Part shown: positions 22,434-30,260 of the stretch, piece by piece
Position numbering within the stretch: position 1 is the first letter of the stretch
How the letters are laid out: the number at the start of each line of letters is the position of its first letter
Virus record (IMG/VR): IMGVR_UViG_3300046514_000372
Span: 1-54,776 of that record
Reading direction: 5' to 3' (one strand)
Source: a virus
Length of the DNA stretch: 54,776 bases
The notes under the pieces: model-generated
Told to the model about the DNA's origin: nothing
The model's input: only the letters and a program-made list of their open reading frames with translations
The model's database searches: none
Program-made: the position numbers and the translations under genes

Positions 22434-22510
22434 CCGCTACCGAACGGTTCGAGCAGTGGAAGGCGCGCTGGGCGCACTGGGTGTGGCGTATCGTGGTGGA
22501 GGGCCAATGA
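22430..22510 (+). CDS. Trp-rich micro-protein, 26 aa
   Basis: A frame starting MTATERFEQWKARWAHW that begins and ends with ATGA overlaps and exactly links its neighbours. May exist only to couple translation. Confidence 0.35.
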   Translation: MTATERFEQWKARWAHWVWRIVVEGQ

Positions 22511-22809
22511 CCGTTCGCGAGTGGTTCCGCGCGATGCGCCGCGACGACTGGGAGCGCGCCCCGCACACCCTGCTGGACGTGGTGACCATCATCCACAGCG
22601 GGCAGCTGCCGAGCTTTGTGCCCCATCTGCGGCACGTGGGCGGATTCCCGCTGTGGCGCTCGGTGCGCCTGGAGACCGACAACGAGCGCAAGGTGCGCCT
22701 GGTTCGCGAGCTGATGGACAACGCGATACGGGAGATGGAACGGAAGTTGCAAGAGGAAGATGCGAGAGAGCTTGCCGAGTGGCATCGCTTTGTTAAGGGA
22801 GACAAATGA
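22507..22809 (+). CDS. Hypothetical protein, 100 aa
   Basis: Starts MTVREWFRAMRRDDWERAP. Entirely charged helices, with a coiled-coil-like end (MERKLQEEDARELAEW). ATGA-coupled to the Sak4-like gene. Unrecognised. Confidence 0.6.
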   Translation: MTVREWFRAMRRDDWERAPHTLLDVVTIIHSGQLPSFVPHLRHVGGFPLWRSVRLETDNERKVRLVRELMDNAIREMERKLQEEDARELAEWHRFVKGDK

Positions 22810-23546
22810 GCAACCCGCTTGACCGTTTCACGCTGTCGTCGCCGTCCACGCCAACCGCTCCGCGCATCATCTGTGCGCAAGTCGGCGGGCCTGGCAGCGG
22901 CAAAACCGAGTTCGCGCTCACCGGACCGGGCCCGATTGGCCTGCAGTCGCTGGACCTCGGCCACGAGGGTGTCATCGAGAAGTTCAACGGCAAGAAAGAG
23001 ATTCGTGTAGCCAACTACGACTGGGCGCCCACAAAAGAGGACGAACAGTCGGAGGGCTTCCAGCTCAAGGCGAAGCTGTTGCGCGACAAGTTCATCGAGG
23101 ACTACATCTTCCTCTGCCAGCACTGCCGCACGGTCATCTGGGACAAAGAGACCGACGTGTGGAACCTGTTCCGGTATGCCGAGTTCGGCACGCCGAAGGG
23201 CGACAAGCCGCGCGACTTCGACAAGGCCAACCAGGCCATGCGGAAGTATGTCAACTGGCCGAAGAAACTCACGGTCAACGCTTGCTTCATCGAGGACGTA
23301 AAGGAAGAGTGGGTCTCCCAGAACGCCAAGTCGGGCGGCTACAAGCGCGCCGGCTTTCGCGAGCTGGAGGGGCTTGTCCACGTAGACTTGTTCCACTACC
23401 GCGAAAAGGGCAAGTTCTACACGACCGTGAACAAGGCGCGTGGCATGGGCTCTGCGCTCGTCCAGGACAAGACGTTCGAAAACCTGACGCTGCCGATGCT
23501 GGGCATGATGCTCTTCCCGGACAGCGAAGAAAGTGACTGGGAGTAA
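22806..23546 (+). CDS. Sak4-like RecA-core ATPase (AAA_24), 246 aa
   Basis: Single-strand annealing or recombination ATPase. Walker A GGPGSGKT at 27-34; the first beta strand and Gly-rich turn (IGLQSLDLG) follow. TVIWDKETDVWNLF is the Walker B-like strand, and INK-like later motifs are replaced by YTTVNKARGMGS. The size (about 220-250 aa) and lack of extra domains fit phage Sak4 proteins. It sits with nuclease genes, as expected for a recombination module. Confidence 0.75.
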   Translation: MSNPLDRFTLSSPSTPTAPRIICAQVGGPGSGKTEFALTGPGPIGLQSLDLGHEGVIEKFNGKKEIRVANYDWAPTKEDEQSEGFQLKAKLLRDKFIEDYIFLCQHCRTVIWDKETDVWNLFRYAEFGTPKGDKPRDFDKANQAMRKYVNWPKKLTVNACFIEDVKEEWVSQNAKSGGYKRAGFRELEGLVHVDLFHYREKGKFYTTVNKARGMGSALVQDKTFENLTLPMLGMMLFPDSEESDWE

Positions 23547-23548
23547 CC

Positions 23549-23767
23549 ATGAAGCACACACCGCCCGGCCCACTGGCTGACCGAGTCTACGCGCTGCTGC
23601 TCAGCGCGAACGGCTACACCAGCTACGACATCGCGCGCATTCTCGACGTGCCGGCGCCCAGCGTGCGCCGAGCCCTCTCCGACTTGCGTAACTCGGGCCA
23701 CACCATCGGCCGCATGACGTTCGAGCATGCGCCGAACGCGGCAGGCGTCTACCGGCTGTTCCGCTAA
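23549..23767 (+). CDS. Winged-helix DNA-binding protein, 72 aa
   Basis: DRVYALLLSANGYTSYDIARILDVPAPSVRRALSDLRNSG (quoted for orientation: helix 1 near 10-18, recognition helix near 33-45) followed by a beta wing (RMTFEHAPNAAGVYRLF). Classic winged HTH. May regulate phage or host genes. Confidence 0.65.
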   Translation: MKHTPPGPLADRVYALLLSANGYTSYDIARILDVPAPSVRRALSDLRNSGHTIGRMTFEHAPNAAGVYRLFR

Positions 23768-24258
23768 TGCCGGCGAAAAAGTTCTCTTACCAGTATCGCC
23801 TCGTGTGGCGCTACAAGGGGGAGAAGCGTAACCGCTACTACGTCAGCGACAACCCCGGCTCAGTGCTCGCTATGCTGTGGAGGGTGGGCACCGACAAGCC
23901 GTATCGCGGTGTCACGCAGACCCAGTTCCGGCGAGCTTGGGCCTGGTATGCGCGCCGGCTGAACGTCAGCATCGAAGCAGTCAAGGCTATCTCCCCGCTG
24001 GACATCCTGACGCGGCTGCAAGAGAGCTTCCCGGTGCTCGACTTCGTGCGCGTTGAGCAGCGCCAAGTCGCCCCCTGGGTGGAGATGCTGGACCCGGTGA
24101 CCAACATCCATCTGCTGCGACCGAAGACCATTACCGCCGAGGAGAAGCGACATGCCTTCTGGGTGAGCGTCGCGCGAATGACGCCCGAGGAGCTGGATGC
24201 GTGGCGCTGGCTTCCCGACGAAGCGACACAAAAGCTGCGCACCCGGGGCGACAAATGA
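23767..24258 (+). CDS. Hypothetical protein, 163 aa
   Basis: TAATG overlap with the previous stop. Starts MPAKKFSYQYRLVWRYKG; basic and aromatic N-terminus, then mixed alpha/beta with Trp-rich helices (FRRAWAWYARRL; LDAWRWLPDE). Unrecognised. Confidence 0.6.
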   Translation: MPAKKFSYQYRLVWRYKGEKRNRYYVSDNPGSVLAMLWRVGTDKPYRGVTQTQFRRAWAWYARRLNVSIEAVKAISPLDILTRLQESFPVLDFVRVEQRQVAPWVEMLDPVTNIHLLRPKTITAEEKRHAFWVSVARMTPEELDAWRWLPDEATQKLRTRGDK

Positions 24259-24368
24259 CCCTCATCAAGCTCGATGAGCTGGGCATTCTTGCGATGATGC
24301 TGCTCATCTTCGTGGCGACTGTGGTAGAGATTATCGGGATAATCTACGAGACCCGCGAGCGCAAATGA
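24255..24368 (+). CDS. Membrane micro-protein, 37 aa
   Basis: Starts MTLIKLDELG, then a long hydrophobic segment (ILAMMLLIFVATVVEIIGIIY) and a charged end. ATGA overlaps at both ends. Confidence 0.5.
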   Translation: MTLIKLDELGILAMMLLIFVATVVEIIGIIYETRERK

Positions 24369-24553
24369 AGCTGCTCACAGCCGACCCGCGCGTGGAGCTA
24401 GTGCTGTCGCTGTTGAACAGCGGCATCGACGCTTGCATTGCGGGCACGTGCATCCCTGGCTGCATCTTCTGCCGACGACATCGGGAGACAAATGACACTG
24501 TCAAAAGTGATGTGGGTGGACTCCCGCGTAGGGTCCAAGGAACTGCTGAATGA
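24365..24553 (+). CDS. Cys-rich mini-protein, 62 aa
   Basis: Starts MKLLTADPRVELVLSLLN. The middle has ACIAGTCIPGCIFCRRH with four Cys. The last 62 nt overlap the next gene in another frame, so the true C-terminus beyond about residue 43 may be non-functional. Confidence 0.45.
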   Translation: MKLLTADPRVELVLSLLNSGIDACIAGTCIPGCIFCRRHRETNDTVKSDVGGLPRRVQGTAE

Positions 24554-25316
24554 CCTTCAAGCCCGAGGCGTCCCTGCGAAACTTGCGGCGCTCGATGCGG
24601 GAGACTTTGTCTTCACCGGACATGGCCCTGACGGAGACGCTGAGGTGGCCGTCGAGCGCAAGGCGCTCTCCGACCTCACTGGCTCACTCCGCAGTGGGCG
24701 TCTGCAGGGATTGTCTACAGAGGAAAGTGCCTCTCAGCTCGACCGGCTCCACGCCAGCTTCGAGTTCGTGTGGCTGCTCGTTGAGGGCCTATACACAACC
24801 GACTCGAAGGGGAAGTTCGTAAAGCTCGAACGCCACGGGAACATGCGGCAGATACCCGGTGGGTTCAGCGAGGACTCCCTGGAGAAGTCGCTGCTCTCGC
24901 TGGACCTCCGGGGCGGGCTGCGCATCAAGCAGACGGCGAACCAGTCGCAGAGCGTGCGCTGGTTGGCTACCCTCTTCCGGTCCTTCACCGACAAGGAGTG
25001 GGACCAGCACACGACACTCAAAACGATGATTCGTCCTGAACGGATGACAGGGCCGCACCCCGTGAGCCCGTTCCGGCTGGCGGTGATGGACCTGTGCCCT
25101 GGCATCGGTCTTGCAGCTTCCAAAGCGGTAGAGAAGTTCTGCAGCGCGCTCTGGGTAGATGACCCGCGCGAGGTGACGCTCCTCGTGAAGCTCGAACGAC
25201 TCGGCAAGATGACCCTGGCAAACTGGGAGACGCTGGAAGTGCTGACGCCGGCCGGGCCCCGTAAGCTCGGCACGGCGAAGGCGCTCAAGGTGCTCGAAGC
25301 ACTGAGGAAACGCTAA
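24492..25316 (+). CDS. ERCC4-type (XPF/Mus81-family) nuclease, 274 aa
   Basis: Structure-selective DNA endonuclease. The catalytic signature is complete: GDF (37-39) and VERKALSD (54-61), the ERKxxxD motif of XPF/Mus81. A C-terminal helix-hairpin-helix (LCPGIGLAASKAVEKF, about 198-213) provides DNA binding. GGGAG precedes ATG 24492. It probably resolves branched replication or recombination intermediates with the Sak4-like ATPase and polymerase encoded nearby. Confidence 0.85.
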   Translation: MTLSKVMWVDSRVGSKELLNDLQARGVPAKLAALDAGDFVFTGHGPDGDAEVAVERKALSDLTGSLRSGRLQGLSTEESASQLDRLHASFEFVWLLVEGLYTTDSKGKFVKLERHGNMRQIPGGFSEDSLEKSLLSLDLRGGLRIKQTANQSQSVRWLATLFRSFTDKEWDQHTTLKTMIRPERMTGPHPVSPFRLAVMDLCPGIGLAASKAVEKFCSALWVDDPREVTLLVKLERLGKMTLANWETLEVLTPAGPRKLGTAKALKVLEALRKR

Positions 25317-25317
25317 C

Positions 25318-25662
25318 ATGTTCAAGCTCGAAGAGCTGCCGTTGCGTCAAATCGTCGTGATGGGTGCAGGCACCGGTCCCGAGCGCTACGAGGCTCACTC
25401 GGTGCAGACAGTCGGCGGCTCTGCCGGCCCGCTGAGCATTCTGCGCTACGTGGGCGATTCGCTGTTCACCGTGAAGACGTTTGCCGTGGGCGCCTGGTCC
25501 TCGGTGCAGCTGAACATCCCGTCCCTCCAGGACATCGCGCTCATGGACACCATCTTTGCGGAGCAAGCCGCGAAGCAGAAGTCCCAGCAAGCCGAGGGTA
25601 GCGAGCCCGAGGGCGCGCAGTTTCTGCGTGCGTTGAAGTCGGCGTCGAAGCTGTCGAACTGA
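25318..25662 (+). CDS. Hypothetical protein, 114 aa
   Basis: Starts MFKLEELPLRQIVVMGAG, beta-rich for 70 residues, then a Gln/Glu/Ala helix. It ends on the first base of the polymerase ATG (TGATG). Unrecognised; location suggests a replication accessory. Confidence 0.6.
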   Translation: MFKLEELPLRQIVVMGAGTGPERYEAHSVQTVGGSAGPLSILRYVGDSLFTVKTFAVGAWSSVQLNIPSLQDIALMDTIFAEQAAKQKSQQAEGSEPEGAQFLRALKSASKLSN

Positions 25663-28334
25663 TGGACGAGAGCGTTCGCCCCGTTCACGGCACGGGCCCC
25701 GAGCCCTGCAAGCTGATGCTTGTGGGCAACGAGCCCGGCTGGAAGGACATGATTCGGGGCAAACCGTTCGAGGGGCCAGTCGGCGCCGAAGTAGACCGTC
25801 TGCTTGGGCGCATCGGCTGGCCCCGCGAGCGTTGGTATCTCACGAACTACTTCCGCCGGCCGGCGCCCGACAAGGGTGTGCCGCATCCGCAGGAAGACTA
25901 CGAGGAAGCCGGCCATCATCTGAAGCTGGAGCTTGAACGTGTTCAACCTAAAGTCATCGTTCCTCTCGGCCGTGAAGCCATACGGTATTTCCTTGGCGAC
26001 GTGGATGTGGACGAAGTGTGGGGGCTGCACCTACTGCCTCCATCTGATGTGCGGGCCCGACTCCCAATGCTCAGGCCCGATGTGTCAGTCGCTCCACAAG
26101 TCCACCCTGCGGCAGGCTTCCATTCTCCTGAGTCCTCCAATCAGGTCCTTGTCGGATTCCAGCAGCTTGGGCTCATCCTCGCTGGCAGAATCCCCGTCCG
26201 AGGGCTCCACGAAGACCCCATCCCCGACCCCCTCTACCGGGAGCTACGGACCGTTCGAGAGTTTGAAAGCTGGGTTAGAAGCGCAGACATCACACGAGCG
26301 GCAAGTGGAGTGGGTGAAGTCACTCTCGCCAACGACACTGAGGGCTACCCGCACGCCCCGTGGAGCATCCAGCTCACGCTTGTCCCAGGTGAAGGCGTCA
26401 TCCTCCGCACGCCGGAAGTCATCGAAGCGTTCGCCCGGTGGGCCCGCGAAGCGAGGCCCACGCTAGTCTTCCACAGCGCGCTACACGACGCTCGCATGAA
26501 CCGCATCATGACGGGCATCGACATTCTGGGTGAGGGGTTCGACGTCGAGGACACGATGCTCATGGCGTATGAGCTGGGCGTCATCCCGCAGGGGCTCAAG
26601 GCGCTCGCCGTGCGCGAGTGCGCCATGCCCATGATGGGCTACCAAGAGGTCCTGGGCGACGCGCAGGAGCGCCACACGCTGCGCTACTTGAACGAGCTGT
26701 GGGGACGGGAGAACGCGCGTTACCAGCGCATGCGGGACGAAGACTTCCGGTTCCAAAAGGACATCCTGAAGCGGCGCATCAAGGTGCGCCCGAAGCTGCC
26801 GAAGCTGCCGCTGATGTCCGCCGCCGAGCGCGTGCTGGGCTCAAAGGACCCCTACAAGCTCTGGAACAACCAGAACGACGACATCCTGGCCGGCGCCTAC
26901 AAGGTGATGCGCGCCGAGGTTCCCGAGGCATCGCTGAGCGACGTGGACCCCGACCTGGCTATTCGGTATGCCGGGCGCGACCCTGACGCCACCCTGCGGG
27001 TCGCACACGCCTTGCTGCCCCGTGTGAAGGCTATGGGCCTGGAGCCCGTCTACCGGCTGGATATGAGCACCCTGCCCATTATCGCCCGCATGATGGACGT
27101 CGGCATCAAGCCCGACCCCGAGGCGTTCGCCAAGCTCAGCACACTGCTCGACAAGGAGCTGCTGGTGCTGCAGCGCAAGCTCGCTGACGTCACCACGTGG
27201 GGCGACTTCAACCCGAACAGCGGGGACCAAGTCGCGGAATACCTCTACGGGGTGCTGGGGGTCGAGCAGCAGGGCAAATCTACGGACAGCGGCAGGGGCT
27301 CGACCAACGACAAGGTGCTGGAAGCCCTCCAGCGCATGTATCCCGAATACCCGCAAATTGCGGATATCCGCAGCTATCGCGAATACCACAAGCTGCGGTG
27401 GACCTTCGTGGAGCGCCTACCAGAGCTGGTGGAGCGGTGGCCCTTCGACCAGCGCATCCACTGCGAGCTGATGCTGAACCGCACGCCGAGCGGCCGGCTC
27501 GCGGCGAAAGCGCCGAACCTGCTCGCGATGCCGAAGCACGGCAAGTTCGCCAAGGCGTTCCGCGCATGCTTCGTGCCGCGCGACGGCTGCATGTTCCTGT
27601 CGCTGGACGAATCCCAAGTCGAGCTGAGGGTCGGGGCGCACCTCTCGCAGGACCCCGTGATGCTCGCCATCTACCGGGGCGAGCGCCGCAACCCCGATGG
27701 CAGCGTCATCGACATGCACACCAACATGTGCGTGCGCATCTACGGCCGGCCCGAGAAGAACAGCGGCGAGCGCACCGCAGCGAAGGCCATCAACTTCGGC
27801 TACTGGATGGGCCAGACCCACATCGGGCTCGTGCTGGAGCTGCGCAAGGCGGGGCTCGACGTGGACGAGGACGACGCGCAGCGCATGATTAACGAGGCCA
27901 ATGCCCTCTACGTCGGTGCCGGCAGCTACAAGCAGGCGATGATTGCCGAGGCGGAGAAGAACGGCTATGTGCGCTGCATGAGCGGGCGCATCCGCTACGT
28001 GGGTGGGATTCGCTCGAAGGACCCCCGCGTGAAGGCTGAGGCCGAGCGCTTCGCCTACTCGACCCCCATCCAAGAGGGCGCCCAATACATCGGCAAGCAG
28101 GTGCTCGCTGCGGCCTGGAAAGAGGTCTATGTCCCCGAAAGGCGACAGGGCAACTACGTCGAGCCGCTGCTGTGGACGCACGATGACCTCCTGTCAGAGG
28201 TGGACACCAGGCGCATCCTACACGTGGCGCCGAAATTGCAGGAGATAATGACGAGAGCACCGGAAGGCTTCAGCGTGCCGCTGGAGACCAAGCCGGAAGC
28301 GGGGCTGAACTGGGCAGACATGGTGGAATTATGA
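25662..28334 (+). CDS. UDG-like domain fused to family A DNA polymerase, 890 aa
   Basis: Replicative polymerase. Residues about 15-175 resemble a family 4/5 uracil-DNA glycosylase (GNEPGWKD at 22-29, FEGPVGAEV at 36-44, HPAAG at 148-152). The 3'-5' exonuclease domain starts about 220 with DTE at 225-227. The polymerase domain has motif A SLDESQVELR (about 647-656), motif B RTAAKAINFGYWMG (about 704-717) and motif C HDD (about 840-842) where most family A enzymes have HDE. The Cys residues that bind Fe-S in family 4 UDGs are absent. A UDG-like N-terminal domain on a phage polymerase is known from SPO1. Confidence 0.92.
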   Translation: MDESVRPVHGTGPEPCKLMLVGNEPGWKDMIRGKPFEGPVGAEVDRLLGRIGWPRERWYLTNYFRRPAPDKGVPHPQEDYEEAGHHLKLELERVQPKVIVPLGREAIRYFLGDVDVDEVWGLHLLPPSDVRARLPMLRPDVSVAPQVHPAAGFHSPESSNQVLVGFQQLGLILAGRIPVRGLHEDPIPDPLYRELRTVREFESWVRSADITRAASGVGEVTLANDTEGYPHAPWSIQLTLVPGEGVILRTPEVIEAFARWAREARPTLVFHSALHDARMNRIMTGIDILGEGFDVEDTMLMAYELGVIPQGLKALAVRECAMPMMGYQEVLGDAQERHTLRYLNELWGRENARYQRMRDEDFRFQKDILKRRIKVRPKLPKLPLMSAAERVLGSKDPYKLWNNQNDDILAGAYKVMRAEVPEASLSDVDPDLAIRYAGRDPDATLRVAHALLPRVKAMGLEPVYRLDMSTLPIIARMMDVGIKPDPEAFAKLSTLLDKELLVLQRKLADVTTWGDFNPNSGDQVAEYLYGVLGVEQQGKSTDSGRGSTNDKVLEALQRMYPEYPQIADIRSYREYHKLRWTFVERLPELVERWPFDQRIHCELMLNRTPSGRLAAKAPNLLAMPKHGKFAKAFRACFVPRDGCMFLSLDESQVELRVGAHLSQDPVMLAIYRGERRNPDGSVIDMHTNMCVRIYGRPEKNSGERTAAKAINFGYWMGQTHIGLVLELRKAGLDVDEDDAQRMINEANALYVGAGSYKQAMIAEAEKNGYVRCMSGRIRYVGGIRSKDPRVKAEAERFAYSTPIQEGAQYIGKQVLAAAWKEVYVPERRQGNYVEPLLWTHDDLLSEVDTRRILHVAPKLQEIMTRAPEGFSVPLETKPEAGLNWADMVEL

Positions 28335-28762
28335 GCAACATCAGCGGTCCCGACATGAGCTACGACACCATTCTGCTGGAGCATTTACAGCTGGGCCTGA
28401 ACCACACCATGACGCGGCGGATGATGCCGAAGCCGACTGACCTTCGGATGACCCAGCAAATGGCGATGGCGAACGCAGACAATTTGGTCCACAGCATCGT
28501 CATGACGTGGACCGGGCTGAAGTCCTCGCACCACGTGCATTATCCGATGAACTGGGTGGAAGCCGTCAAGGCGCGCTTCCTCCCCGAGTGGGCGAAAAAG
28601 AGATGGCCTGTGCGCTACACGCAGTGGAACGTAGACGCCTGGCGGCTCTGGGAGGACCTCCCGCCGCACATCAAGGATACCTTGGGCAAGTGGGGGCGCG
28701 AGGTGCGCGTGGTGATTCCGCGCCCGTTCGACCCGAGCGAGTGGCTGAGGGAGGACCGATGA
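28331..28762 (+). CDS. Hypothetical protein, 143 aa
   Basis: Starts MSNISGPDMSYDTILLEH, ATGA-coupled to the polymerase. Met/His-rich first half, Trp-rich second half (WVEAVKARFLPEWAKKRW). Unrecognised. Confidence 0.6.
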   Translation: MSNISGPDMSYDTILLEHLQLGLNHTMTRRMMPKPTDLRMTQQMAMANADNLVHSIVMTWTGLKSSHHVHYPMNWVEAVKARFLPEWAKKRWPVRYTQWNVDAWRLWEDLPPHIKDTLGKWGREVRVVIPRPFDPSEWLREDR

Positions 28763-29205
28763 GCGACAAGCTGACTGAGGCGGTGTTCTACGTCAAAGCG
28801 GAAGTCGAGCGCGCCAAGCGCAAGCACCCCGGCGACTTCCACAGCCCGCACGAGGGTTACGCCATCCTGCTCGAAGAGGTGGACGAGCTGAAGGCGGAGG
28901 TGTGGAAGTCCAAGCACGACAAAGCTGCGATGCGCACCGAAGCCATCCACGTGGCCGCGATGGCGGTGCGGTTCGTGGTGGAGCTGTGCGACGAGCGCGA
29001 GACGTTCCACGAGATGGACAAGCGTATCGAGAAAGAGATGCGCGAGGAGCACGAGGAGGACACGTCCACGATGACCATTGTTCGCGAAGTAAGTGAAGCG
29101 TTCGTTAAGGCCCAGCAGAGCGCCCAGAACTGCGGCTGCGACATGGGTTGCAAGCCACGCCCACACTATTGCGAGCGCCACGCGCATTTGGAGCTGTGCA
29201 AATGA
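28759..29205 (+). CDS. MazG-like nucleotide pyrophosphohydrolase with Cys-rich tail, 148 aa
   Basis: KHPGDFHSPHEGYAILLEEVDEL then AMRTEAIHVAAMAVRFVVEL follows the all-alpha NTP pyrophosphatase pattern, with the acidic EEVDE and EA...AA helices that bind Mg-nucleotide. The C-terminal 30 residues (CGCDMGCKPRPHYCERH) add a Cys/His cluster not normal for MazG. Likely tunes dNTP or alarmone pools during infection. Confidence 0.65.
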   Translation: MSDKLTEAVFYVKAEVERAKRKHPGDFHSPHEGYAILLEEVDELKAEVWKSKHDKAAMRTEAIHVAAMAVRFVVELCDERETFHEMDKRIEKEMREEHEEDTSTMTIVREVSEAFVKAQQSAQNCGCDMGCKPRPHYCERHAHLELCK

Positions 29206-29600
29206 GAATGATGTTTGGACGGAAAGACGGTGGGCCCGAGTCGCACGTCTACGCCTACGGGCTCGAAGTGAAGTCGCTGTTCTCGGTGCTGGTGCTGCGG
29301 TTCGAGGACGGCACACGCCCAGCGTTCCACTCGCACGCCTTCAACAGTTTGAGTTGGCTGCTGCATGGCCGGCTGCACGAGACCCTCCGTTCGTTTGACT
29401 ATAACGAGGCAAACGAGGAGGTCGGGTATTACACGCCATCTCTGCGTCCCATCTTCACCATGCGAGAGACGTATCACCAGGTGCGCTCAATGGGCCGCAG
29501 CTGGGTGCTGAGCTTCAGAGGGCCCTGGCATGACAGCTGGTTCGAGGTATCAAAGGGTCGCGAGCGTAAACTCACACATGGCAGACAGGACTACCGATGA
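29202..29600 (+). CDS. Cupin-like protein, 132 aa
   Basis: RPAFHSHAFNSLSWLLHGRLHE has the HxH...E/H arrangement of a cupin metal site, and YHQVRSMGRSWVLSFRGPWH could supply the second cupin motif. All-beta predicted. Catalytic role and substrate unknown. ATGA-coupled. Confidence 0.55.
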   Translation: MRMMFGRKDGGPESHVYAYGLEVKSLFSVLVLRFEDGTRPAFHSHAFNSLSWLLHGRLHETLRSFDYNEANEEVGYYTPSLRPIFTMRETYHQVRSMGRSWVLSFRGPWHDSWFEVSKGRERKLTHGRQDYR

Positions 29601-30025
29601 GCCCGAGGCTCACGCAGACAGTCGAGACCACCGTCGAAGTCGAGGTTGACCAGGAGCTACTGCAGCTGCTGGTGACCGAGACCAGCGCCTACGAGGAGCT
29701 GAAGGCGGAATCGGACGACATGCTGGAGGACCTCGACGTCCTCAAGGCCCGCATCGAGTCGATTCGCGCTGAAGCCGGCGTGAAGAAAATCGAGCTGCCC
29801 GATGGCTACGGCGTCACCCGAGTGGACGGTGGGACCACGCGCACGCTGAGCAAAAAGAAAGTCTACGCGCTGGGTATCACCGCGAAGCAGCTCGAAGACT
29901 GCTACGTGAACAAGCCGAAGAAAGGCCACACGCTGGTCATCACGCCAAAGTCTACCGCGAAGGCCGAGGCTGCGAAGAAAAAGCAGGCGCCGCGTGACGA
30001 GCGGGACGTCGAGGACGATGAATAG
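29597..30025 (+). CDS. Hypothetical coiled-coil protein, 142 aa
   Basis: Starts MSPRLTQTVETTVEVEVD. Residues about 20-60 form an acidic coiled coil, followed by a small domain (YGVTRVDGGTTRTLSKKKV; HTLVITPKS) and a charged Lys/Asp/Glu tail. Unrecognised. Confidence 0.6.
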   Translation: MSPRLTQTVETTVEVEVDQELLQLLVTETSAYEELKAESDDMLEDLDVLKARIESIRAEAGVKKIELPDGYGVTRVDGGTTRTLSKKKVYALGITAKQLEDCYVNKPKKGHTLVITPKSTAKAEAAKKKQAPRDERDVEDDE

Positions 30026-30215
30026 CGTGCCCGCGTGGGATTGCAAGACGCAGTGTTGGGACTGCGGGACGCGCCCTGGGCGTTATTCCGTTGTCAAGAC
30101 ATCGGACGGTAACCTCTGGTTCGTCTGTCAGCCATGCTGGAAACGCCACTGGCGCCGCTGGCTCTCACGGGGTATACCGGGCTCGACCGAGTGGACGGTA
30201 GCATTCGACACATAA
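30018..30215 (+). CDS. Small zinc-ribbon protein, 65 aa
   Basis: CKTQCWDCG and CQPCWKRHWRRW give paired Cys in a zinc-ribbon arrangement, then a Trp/Arg-rich end. Overlaps the previous gene by 8 nt. Function unknown. Confidence 0.6.
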   Translation: MNSVPAWDCKTQCWDCGTRPGRYSVVKTSDGNLWFVCQPCWKRHWRRWLSRGIPGSTEWTVAFDT

Positions 30216-30260
30216 CCCGCTGGGTGGTAAAATAGCAGGACCACCACCCTGGAGGATTCC

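Noticed and set aside
23441-23456. TGGCATG-GGCT-CTGCG, GG-N10-GC
   Set aside because: One or two departures in the -12 element, inside the Sak4-like gene and 80 nt from the next start; not counted in the promoter set.
30221-30249. GGGTGGT/ACCACCC inverted repeat with TAAAAT before the phosphoesterase gene
   Set aside because: No credible -35 at a proper distance and the stem is short; noted only in the gene entry.
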